Shown here piece after piece: positions 46,587-53,739 of a stretch of DNA of 64,000 bases. Position 1 is the stretch's first letter; each line of letters opens with the position of its first letter. The notes below the pieces were generated by a model. It was not told where the DNA came from. It saw nothing but the letters and a program-made list of their open reading frames with translations, and did no database searches. A program made the position numbers and the translations under genes. Source of the stretch: Nostoc sp. PCC 7524 (GTDB taxonomy: Bacteria > Cyanobacteriota > Cyanobacteriia > Cyanobacteriales > Nostocaceae); NCBI RefSeq assembly GCF_000316645.1, contig NC_019684.1:744001-808000 (forward strand). Reading direction: 5' to 3'.

Positions 46587-48607
46587 GTGGTATTGTCGGT
46601 ATCTACCACCTAGATGGACAACCAGTAGATAGTAAACAATTGACACCCATGGTTGATGTTCTGGCGCATCGGGGGCCAGATGGATCAAATATATGGTGTT
46701 CTGAGTCTGTTGGCTTGGGACATCGAATGTTGTGGACTACTCCTGAATCTTTATTAGAAAAGCAACCCCTAGTTAATCAAATTGGTGATCTAGTTCTGAT
46801 ATCAGACCTACGCATAGACAATCGGGATGAATTAATCTCTGCGTTACAATTCGATGGCTGGGCATCAGAAAAAATTACAGATAGCCAATTAGTGTTGGCA
46901 GCTTACGAAAAATGGGGTGAACAATGCCCAGAAAAGTTACTAGGAGATTTTGCCTTTGCAATTTGGGATAACAGAAAGAAGGTATTATTTTGCGCCAGAG
47001 ATCATTTTGGCATCAAGCCTCTATATTACTTTTACCGACCTGGTAAGCACTTTTACTTTGCTTCTGAGATTAAAGCCCTTTTGTGTTTACCACAAGTTCC
47101 CACAAGGCTCAACGAAGTAGCGATCGCCAATCACTTACACCCTTTTACCCAAGATAAATCTATTACTGCTTATCAAGAGATATTCCGATTACCACCCGGA
47201 CACGCGATGACAGTTAGCTACAAAACAGGGTTAAAGACTAGCTCCTACTGGACTTTAGCAGTGGGTGATGAACTAAAGTTGAGTTCTGATGCAGAATACG
47301 CTGAAGCTTTTCGGGAAATCTTTACGGAAGCAGTACGTTGTCGTTTACGTAGCGCCTTCCCTGTAAGTTGCCATTTAAGTGGCGGACTAGATTCCTCATC
47401 AATTGCCTGTGTAGCACGGAATATATTACAGCAAGAAAAAGGTTCACAACTGCACACCTTATCTAATATTTTTGATGAAGTTCCTGAATGTGATGAGCGC
47501 CCCTATATTAATGCAGTTTTAGAACAGGGTGGTTTGATCCCTCATTATGTCAATGCAGATCAATCCGGCCCCATATCAGAGTGGCAGCAATATTTTCAAT
47601 ATATAGATGAACCATTAATTGGGCCTAGTCACTATTTAGTATGGGGTTTAAATCGTGCTACGCAACAAGCAAGTATACGAATTGCTTTAGATGGCTTTGA
47701 TGGTGATACAACTGTGTCTCACGGTGCTGTATACTTTGCGGAGTTAGCACGTCAAGGTAAATGGGCTACCTTTTTAGTAGAAGCTCAAGCAGTCTCCCAG
47801 CATTTCAATACCTCAGTTGTGGCAATTTTGAGTGAATATGGCCTGACATATCTAGAAGAATTGGCAAAGCAGAGGAAATGGGTAAAGTTTATTCAAACTG
47901 CTAATCAAATTAGTAAATATTTTCGGGTTTCTCGTCAGAAATTATTTGTATCATACGGACTAAAAAATTTAGTACCGCGCTACATATTACAGATGTGGCG
48001 ATCGCTGCGGGGTTACAATCACCATCAAAATTATCCCAATCCTTTGATCAATCCCAACTTGGCAATCAGGCTAGGTGTGAATCACTCTCACCAACCTCCA
48101 AACAATACCCAAATGCCAGCAGTGACAGTGAGAGAGGATCAATGGCAAAGCCTCACCTCACCCCTATTTACCACAGTTCTAGAACTTGTAGATCAATGCG
48201 CTTCAGCATTTTCGATGGAGTCACGTCATCCTTTTATGGATAAACGACTGATCGAATTTTGCCTATCTCTACCACCAGAGCAGAAGCTCAATCAGGGATG
48301 GTCTCGCATAGTTATGCGTAGAGCTATGGCAGATATTCTTCCTGAACAAGTGCAGTGGCGTGGTGGTAAAGCCGATATGACTGCAAATTTTCAACGTGGA
48401 GTCCGACATTTTGATCATCAACTCATGGATAAAGTGATTATGGATGATCCTAGTAGGATTCAAGAATTTGTGAATCTCAATTCACTACAGGAATTTTATA
48501 ACCAGCTTATGTATAAAACAGAGGTGACAAATGAAGCCGCAATAATCCCCGTTTGGAAATCTGTCGTACTAGCTCTTTGGCTGAGTCATACCCAGATACA
48601 ACCATAA
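46583..48607 (+). CDS. Lasso peptide macrolactam synthetase (asparagine-synthetase-like, protein C)
   Basis: A 674-residue AsnB homolog. The N-terminus reads MSGIVGIY, so the glutaminase nucleophile Cys2 is replaced by Ser, as expected for an enzyme that uses the peptide N-terminus rather than ammonia. The ATP-pyrophosphatase loop SGGLDSSS starts at residue 266. It would adenylate an Asp/Glu side chain of the core and close the ring. A central stretch (~390-470) contains two similar helical units (LARQGKWATFLVEAQ and LAKQRKWVKFIQTANQ). Overlaps B2 by 4 bases; precursors start 123 bases downstream. Confidence 0.92.
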   Translation: MSGIVGIYHLDGQPVDSKQLTPMVDVLAHRGPDGSNIWCSESVGLGHRMLWTTPESLLEKQPLVNQIGDLVLISDLRIDNRDELISALQFDGWASEKITDSQLVLAAYEKWGEQCPEKLLGDFAFAIWDNRKKVLFCARDHFGIKPLYYFYRPGKHFYFASEIKALLCLPQVPTRLNEVAIANHLHPFTQDKSITAYQEIFRLPPGHAMTVSYKTGLKTSSYWTLAVGDELKLSSDAEYAEAFREIFTEAVRCRLRSAFPVSCHLSGGLDSSSIACVARNILQQEKGSQLHTLSNIFDEVPECDERPYINAVLEQGGLIPHYVNADQSGPISEWQQYFQYIDEPLIGPSHYLVWGLNRATQQASIRIALDGFDGDTTVSHGAVYFAELARQGKWATFLVEAQAVSQHFNTSVVAILSEYGLTYLEELAKQRKWVKFIQTANQISKYFRVSRQKLFVSYGLKNLVPRYILQMWRSLRGYNHHQNYPNPLINPNLAIRLGVNHSHQPPNNTQMPAVTVREDQWQSLTSPLFTTVLELVDQCASAFSMESRHPFMDKRLIEFCLSLPPEQKLNQGWSRIVMRRAMADILPEQVQWRGGKADMTANFQRGVRHFDHQLMDKVIMDDPSRIQEFVNLNSLQEFYNQLMYKTEVTNEAAIIPVWKSVVLALWLSHTQIQP

Positions 48608-48730
48608 GTCGGACTAGGGGCATTGCTGATTATGCCTGCTCCTACCTGGACTTAATTGGTTAATACCTAATAAATAGCTAAGTCCAACAATCAGTAAAAC
48701 AAGCAACTTACAAAATAGGAAACTAAAAAC

Positions 48731-48904
48731 ATGAAAAAAGCTTATGCAGCTCCCCAACTAACAGTCCACGGTAATGTTGAAGATGTTACCAATGCTTTTG
48801 GTGCATCAGGCGCTAATGATACAATTCAGTTTAACGGTAACACTTTTCCTGGTTCTATCATTGGTGCTAGTGGTTCTCAAAACGGCACAATTAATCCTCA
48901 GTAA
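48731..48904 (+). CDS. Lasso peptide precursor 1
   Basis: A 57-residue peptide, short enough to be missed by gene callers. The leader MKKAYAAPQLTVHGNVEDVT fits YxxPxLxxxGxxxxxTx exactly (Y5, P8, L10, G14, T20). Cleavage after residue 21 would leave a 36-residue core starting AFGASGAND, with Ala1 as ring amine and Asp9 as acceptor, giving a 9-residue macrolactam. No other Asp or Glu is available in the core. An AGGAAA ribosome site precedes the ATG. Its paralog lies 104 bases downstream. Processing is predicted, not shown. Confidence 0.88.
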   Translation: MKKAYAAPQLTVHGNVEDVTNAFGASGANDTIQFNGNTFPGSIIGASGSQNGTINPQ

Positions 48905-49008
48905 AAGTTATTGCAAACAACCTAGAAAAGTTAGGGTGCAGAAATATTCACCTGGCTTTTCTTTCCATATCTAACATACACAAGTTGTTCCCAAAGGAAA
49001 CTAAAAAC

Positions 49009-49182
49009 ATGAAAAAAGCTTACATTGCTCCCAAATTGACAGTTCACGGTAGTGTTGAAGATGTTACCAATGCTTTTGGAACACCCGGCGCAAATGATAC
49101 AGTGCAATTTGCCGGTCAAACTTTCCCTGGTGAGCTATTTGGTGCCAGTGGTTCTATAAACGGTAGTATCGACCCTGCATAA
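49009..49182 (+). CDS. Lasso peptide precursor 2
   Basis: A 57-residue paralog of precursor 1: 18 of 21 leader residues and 24 of 36 core residues are identical. The leader MKKAYIAPKLTVHGSVEDVT keeps every consensus position and the core begins AFGTPGAND, again Ala1/Asp9. I use the ATG at 49009 because the upstream AAAGGAAACTAAAAAC matches that before precursor 1, rather than a longer frame from 48985. A strong terminator follows. The core varies at ring positions 4-5 and in the tail, suggesting two distinct products. Confidence 0.88.
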   Translation: MKKAYIAPKLTVHGSVEDVTNAFGTPGANDTVQFAGQTFPGELFGASGSINGSIDPA

Positions 49183-49215
49183 TCTTTAGTTCTGATAACA
49201 TAGCAAAGTTTTTGG

Positions 49216-49243
49216 GCGTAAAAGTAATTTTTTACTTTTACGC
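49216..49243 (+). terminator. Intrinsic terminator after the lasso precursors
   Basis: GCGTAAAAGTAA and TTACTTTTACGC form a perfect 12-base-pair stem with a TTTT loop, followed by TTTATT. It lies 34 bases after precursor 2 and separates the biosynthetic and precursor genes from the kinase and exporter genes. Confidence 0.9.
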
Positions 49244-49269
49244 TTTATTAGAGATACAAAACCAATGTT

Positions 49270-49322
49270 TTTAAAGGCAGAGGAGCGCAGAGTCAAGCGC
49301 AAAGTGACGCAAAGGGTTGCCC
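49270..49322. repeat. Interspersed 'GCAGAGGAGCGCAGAG...CGCAAAGG' element
   Basis: Contains AGGAGCGCAGAG and AGTGACGCAAAGGG, the same element type as the inverted repeat at 32474-32523, placed between the precursor terminator and the kinase gene. Confidence 0.65.
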
Positions 49323-49438
49323 AATTTTATTAGCGACGTAGCTAGTACCTCAGATGGACTATTAAAACTTGTGTAAGTCCTGATATTGCAAACTATGTTA
49401 CACAAACATATTTTTTACACAAAGCCATTAATATTTAG

Positions 49439-50329
49439 ATGTATATTTACACAGCCTATAACTTAGGAATTCATTCGGAATTACCTCTACCTGAGCTTAT
49501 CCCTAGTGATCAACCAGCAGATGTTAATATCCGCTTTGGTAAGCTAACCAAACTACCGCACAAGCAAAGTAATGGTGGTGATTATATATTAGCTAAGGTA
49601 GCAGGATTAGGTATGGTGTTGGTGCAAGGGGGTAGAGAAATTATCCTTGATCCTGATCCAGATATTGATGAAGCAATGATTCGTACCTTTCTTTTGGGTG
49701 CGGTTATTTGCGTACTACTCCGCCAAAGAAGGTTATTCGTTCTTCATGCTAGTAGTGTGGTGATTAATGGTAATGCTGTGGCCTTTATGGGTGAATCCGG
49801 ATGGGGTAAATCGACTCTAGCTGAATGTTTCCATGCTCATGGCTATAGCATTTTGACAGATGATGTTTTAGCAATTCAAGTAGACTCACAACAATCTTTA
49901 GTTATCCCTGGTTTTCCCCAAATTAAATTATGGCCAGATGCTGCTGCTTCTTTTGGTCATACTGGTGATAGCCTACCTCTACTGAACTCGCAGACAATCA
50001 AGCGTGTCCACAGACTGCAAGAAGGTTTCAGCCAAAAACCTGTACCTATTAGCAGAATTTATGTCTTAGCTGGTGGAACTCACCCAGAAATCGTGCCTTT
50101 AGAACCTAAGCAAAGCTTTGGGGAATTAGTGAAACATTCACGGGAAATGCAAGCACTAACTGCGCCAGAGTTCTTGAAAAACCATTTTATGCAATGTACT
50201 ACCCTGGTTAAACAGGTTCCTATATTGAGTTTACGGCGGCAACGCTCGTTAGCAGCCCTGCCAGATTTAATTAAGTTAGTTGAAAATGATCTAGCTGAAA
50301 ATCCCTCTCCAGTCAACATCACAGTTTGA
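49439..50329 (+). CDS. HprK-like kinase of the lasso cluster
   Basis: A 296-residue protein resembling the catalytic domain of HPr kinase: N-terminal beta-rich region, LFVLHASSVVINGNAVAF leading to the P-loop GESGWGKSTLA (from residue 118) and LTDDVLAIQ with the acidic residues of the active site. Related kinases in lasso clusters phosphorylate the C-terminal Ser of the precursor. Here neither precursor ends in Ser, so substrate and position are uncertain. Followed at 82 bases by the ABC exporter; both lie beyond the precursor terminator. Confidence 0.85.
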   Translation: MYIYTAYNLGIHSELPLPELIPSDQPADVNIRFGKLTKLPHKQSNGGDYILAKVAGLGMVLVQGGREIILDPDPDIDEAMIRTFLLGAVICVLLRQRRLFVLHASSVVINGNAVAFMGESGWGKSTLAECFHAHGYSILTDDVLAIQVDSQQSLVIPGFPQIKLWPDAAASFGHTGDSLPLLNSQTIKRVHRLQEGFSQKPVPISRIYVLAGGTHPEIVPLEPKQSFGELVKHSREMQALTAPEFLKNHFMQCTTLVKQVPILSLRRQRSLAALPDLIKLVENDLAENPSPVNITV

Positions 50330-50411
50330 CAAGATTCTGTAGAGTCTGGAACAATAGGCTGGTCTAAGTTCTGACGAAGAAAAAAATTCGATTGCGATCG
50401 CACCTGTAACT

Positions 50412-52232
50412 ATGCAACTAGGCAAAATATTTCAAGCCAAGCTACAAACAACATTACGCCTTTTGCCTGCATTGCGTCTAGTTTGGCAAAGTAGTCCTGG
50501 TTGGACGATCGCTCGTGTAGTCTTGTTATTGATTCAAGGCATACTACCAGTAGTATCAATTTATCTCACCAAACTGATCATCGACACAGTAGTTGCTAAC
50601 CTCAGCATCACTGATAAAGCAGCTGCTTTTAGCTCCGTGATTCCTTGGATTTTACTAGCTGGTGCAGCCACTTTATTAAATAATGTTTGCAACTCTTTAA
50701 CTGAATTAGTCATTACTGCCCATTCACAACGGGTAACTGACTATATGCAGGGGATCATTAACGCTAAATCCATTGCCTCTGACCTGGAATATTACGAAAA
50801 CCCCCTATACTACGATACCCTACAACGAGCGCAACAAGAAGCTCCCTACCGACCACCGCAAATCCTCAACCGCTTGGCTCAGGTTGGTCAAAGTAGTGTT
50901 TCTTTAATCGCAATGGTGGGTTTATTACTGTCATTGCATTGGGGAATTCTTGGTGTATTATTCATAGCTGCGCTGCCGGCTCTGTTGGTACGGATCAAAT
51001 TCAGTCGTGTGATGTATCGCTGGCAACGCCAATGGACACCATCAGAGAGAAAATCTATGTATTTGGCATGGATGCTGACATCGGATCAGTTTGCCAAAGA
51101 GATTCGTTTATTTGATATCGGTGGCTACTTCAGTCAATGGTATCAGCGTATTCGTCAGCAGCTATATAAGGAAAAATTAGCAGTTCTCACTAAACGCTCC
51201 TTAGCTAATTTTGCCGCCGAAGCGATCGCTGGTGTAATTATCTTTGCCATCTATGCTTTGATTATTTATCAAGCTATCAATGGAGTTCTCCGCCTAGGTG
51301 ATTTAGTCCTCTATTACCAAGCTTTGCAGAAGGGGCAGAACGATATTAAAGCTTTATTAGGTAGTGTTTCGGCTCTCTACGAAGACAATCTTTTCCTCAG
51401 TAATCTCTATGAATTTCTGGATTTACAACCGAAATTAGTTGATCCTTTAGAGGCTCTACCCATTCCCCGACCGATGCAAAGCGGCATTGTATTTCACAAC
51501 GTCAGTTTTCAATACTCTACCACTACCCGTCAAGCATTAAAGGATATTAATCTCAGGATTGGGCCAGGGGAGGTAGTAGCATTAGTAGGAGAAAATGGTT
51601 CGGGTAAAACTACCTTAATTAAACTTTTGTGTAGATTGTATGACCCCACAACCGGGAAAATTACTATTGATGGTGTTGATGTCAAACAATTTAAAATAGC
51701 AGAATTGCGGCGAGAAATTAGTGTTATTTTCCAAGACTACGCCAAGTATCACTTCACAGCCCAGGAAAATATTTGGTTAGCCAACATTGATTTACCACCA
51801 CAACAGGAAAGCATTATTGCTGCTGCTCGTCGTTCTGGTGCAGATGATGTAATTACTAAGTTACCCAAAGGGTACGATACCATATTAGGTAAATTATTTG
51901 ATCAAGGCGAAGAATTAAGTATCGGTCAATGGCAAAAAGTTGCTTTAGCGCGGGCATTTTTAAGAGATTCCCAATTAATTGTACTGGATGAACCGACCAG
52001 TGCAATGGACCCGAAAGCTGAGTATGAAGTGTTTGATAAATTCCGCCAACTCATCAAGGATCAATCTGCTATTTTAATCAGCCATCGCCTCTCTACAGTG
52101 AAGATGGCCGATCGCATTTATGTCATGAATAATGGCACCATTGTAGAGAGTGGAACCCATGATGAGTTGATGCAGATGAATGGGACTTATGCCTATTTGT
52201 TTGAAACTCAAGCTCAACAGTATCGGATATAG
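50412..52232 (+). CDS. ABC exporter of the lasso cluster (protein D)
   Basis: A 606-residue half-transporter with the membrane domain first (~six segments to about residue 330) and the ATPase domain after. Walker A is GENGSGKTT (from residue 393), the signature is LSIGQWQKVALARA, Walker B is LIVLDEPTSAMDP and the switch His is in LISHRLSTV. There is no N-terminal C39 peptidase domain, consistent with leader removal by B2. It probably exports the lasso peptides and may confer self-protection. Repeats and an inverted-repeat element follow. Confidence 0.92.
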   Translation: MQLGKIFQAKLQTTLRLLPALRLVWQSSPGWTIARVVLLLIQGILPVVSIYLTKLIIDTVVANLSITDKAAAFSSVIPWILLAGAATLLNNVCNSLTELVITAHSQRVTDYMQGIINAKSIASDLEYYENPLYYDTLQRAQQEAPYRPPQILNRLAQVGQSSVSLIAMVGLLLSLHWGILGVLFIAALPALLVRIKFSRVMYRWQRQWTPSERKSMYLAWMLTSDQFAKEIRLFDIGGYFSQWYQRIRQQLYKEKLAVLTKRSLANFAAEAIAGVIIFAIYALIIYQAINGVLRLGDLVLYYQALQKGQNDIKALLGSVSALYEDNLFLSNLYEFLDLQPKLVDPLEALPIPRPMQSGIVFHNVSFQYSTTTRQALKDINLRIGPGEVVALVGENGSGKTTLIKLLCRLYDPTTGKITIDGVDVKQFKIAELRREISVIFQDYAKYHFTAQENIWLANIDLPPQQESIIAAARRSGADDVITKLPKGYDTILGKLFDQGEELSIGQWQKVALARAFLRDSQLIVLDEPTSAMDPKAEYEVFDKFRQLIKDQSAILISHRLSTVKMADRIYVMNNGTIVESGTHDELMQMNGTYAYLFETQAQQYRI

Positions 52233-52294
52233 TACGAGTGCTGTTAGCGGAAGCACGGCGTTTAGGGACTTCCAGAGAAAAAAATATTCCAAAT

Positions 52295-52359
52295 GTAGGG
52301 TGCGTCAGTATGAGTAATTTCTTGGTGTAGTTAGGTTTTCTGACACTGACGCACCCTAC
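52295..52359. repeat. Interspersed inverted repeat GTAGGGTGCGTCAGT
   Basis: Perfect 15-base arms at 52295-52309 and 52345-52359 around a 35-base spacer. This palindromic element (GTAGGGTGCGTCA...) is of a type scattered through cyanobacterial genomes and may terminate the exporter transcript. Confidence 0.75.
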
Positions 52360-52413
52360 TAAACTGCGCCCCTGCTTCCCAATCCCCAATACCCAATCCC
52401 TCGTTTGTTGTTG

Positions 52414-52629
52414 CTAATCTACAACTTTGAGTAATCCTTTTTGTACACCATCAAATACTCGGCTAATTTGCTGCCTTTCCTTTTCATTTAAATCTTCTTT
52501 AGATAGCAGCGTAGACATCAGTAACTGCTGATCACGGCGCGTAATTCTGCCAATAGCAAATATGCGCTGCAATACTGTCTCTAAAGACAACGGAGTTAAG
52601 GTACTGATAGCTTGCATATTACTCACCAA
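52414..52629 (-). CDS. Small conserved cyanobacterial protein
   Basis: A 71-residue, helix-rich cytosolic protein (start ATG 52629 or 52617). The block LETVLQRIFAIGRITRRDQQLLMSTLLS followed by LNEKERQQISRVFDGVQKGLLKVVD looks like a folded helical domain and is of a kind I associate with conserved cyanobacterial small proteins of unknown role. Convergent with the lasso exporter, divergent from mtnP. Confidence 0.65.
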   Translation of the reverse strand: MVSNMQAISTLTPLSLETVLQRIFAIGRITRRDQQLLMSTLLSKEDLNEKERQQISRVFDGVQKGLLKVVD

Positions 52630-52805
52630 AACTTTATGTATTTTTTAAAAGTAATTTTTAATAAAATAACAATTTTTTATAAAGTATGACATGAGTAGCC
52701 ATACGGAATCACGTAGGCTTAATAGTTCTGGTCTTTCTGCCTCCTCTGATACTTACCTTTTAGGTAAAATAACTTGGCAGGTTAATAAGCAATAGGTCAA
52801 GGATT

Positions 52806-53678
52806 ATGGCTCACGCTCAGATTGGCATCATTGGTGGTAGCGGACTCTACAAGATGGATGCCTTGAAAGATGTGGAAGAGGTGCAAATTCAGACACCCTT
52901 TGGTTCGCCTTCTGATGCGTTAATTTTGGGAACTTTAGAGGAAACAAGAGTAGCTTTTTTAGCACGTCATGGTCGTAATCATACGTTATTACCTTCAGAG
53001 TTACCCTTCCGTGCCAATATCTACGCCATGAAACAACTAGGTGTAGAGTATTTAATCTCAGCCAGTGCGGTAGGTTCCTTGAAAGCAGAAGCCAAACCAC
53101 TGGATATGGTAGTACCAGATCAATTTATAGATAGAACCAAAAATCGGGTTTCCACATTTTTTGGTGAGGGGATTGTGGCACATATTGCTTTCGGTGATCC
53201 GATTTGTAAAAACTTGGCGGGAGTGTTAGCTGAGGCGATCGCATCTTTAAATTTACCAGATGTCACTCTACATCGTGGTGGTACTTATGTGTGCATGGAA
53301 GGACCAGCATTTTCCACCAAAGCCGAATCCAACCTTTACCGCAGTTGGGGTGCAACCATCATTGGTATGACCAATTTACCAGAAGCCAAACTAGCCAGAG
53401 AAGCCGAAATAGCTTATGCAACCTTAGCACTGGTGACAGATTACGATTGTTGGCATCCAGAACATGATAGCGTCACAGTGGACATGGTAATTGCGAATTT
53501 ACAACGCAATGCTGTTAACGCCCAAAAAGTAATTCAAGAAACCGTGCGCCGCCTGAGTAAAAACCCCCCAACCAGCGATGCACATTCAGCTTTAAAGTAC
53601 GCCATCTTAACTAACTTAGCCAACGCCCCAGCAGCCACAAAAGAAAAATTACAGCTATTGTTGCAAAAGTATCTCTAG
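52806..53678 (+). CDS. mtnP: S-methyl-5'-thioadenosine phosphorylase
   Basis: A 290-residue purine nucleoside phosphorylase family enzyme that cleaves methylthioadenosine for methionine salvage. [12 protein letters not shown], the phosphate-binding [24 protein letters not shown], the methionine-pocket [12 protein letters not shown] and [18 protein letters not shown] are as in MtnP. Full length and monocistronic. Confidence 0.95.
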   Translation: MAHAQIGIIGGSGLYKMDALKDVEEVQIQTPFGSPSDALILGTLEETRVAFLARHGRNHTLLPSELPFRANIYAMKQLGVEYLISASAVGSLKAEAKPLDMVVPDQFIDRTKNRVSTFFGEGIVAHIAFGDPICKNLAGVLAEAIASLNLPDVTLHRGGTYVCMEGPAFSTKAESNLYRSWGATIIGMTNLPEAKLAREAEIAYATLALVTDYDCWHPEHDSVTVDMVIANLQRNAVNAQKVIQETVRRLSKNPPTSDAHSALKYAILTNLANAPAATKEKLQLLLQKYL

Positions 53679-53739
53679 AAACCTCCCCACCCCTCTGCGT
53701 AAACCTCCGCGCTCCTCCGCGTTAAAAAATCAATCCTAC

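Noticed and set aside
46583..48607. True asparagine synthetase
   Set aside because: Cys2 is absent and it is translationally coupled to lasso B1/B2 genes with precursors downstream.
48985..49008. Eight-residue N-terminal extension of precursor 2
   Set aside because: The upstream region matches the untranslated ribosome-site region of precursor 1, and the leader consensus fits the ATG at 49009.
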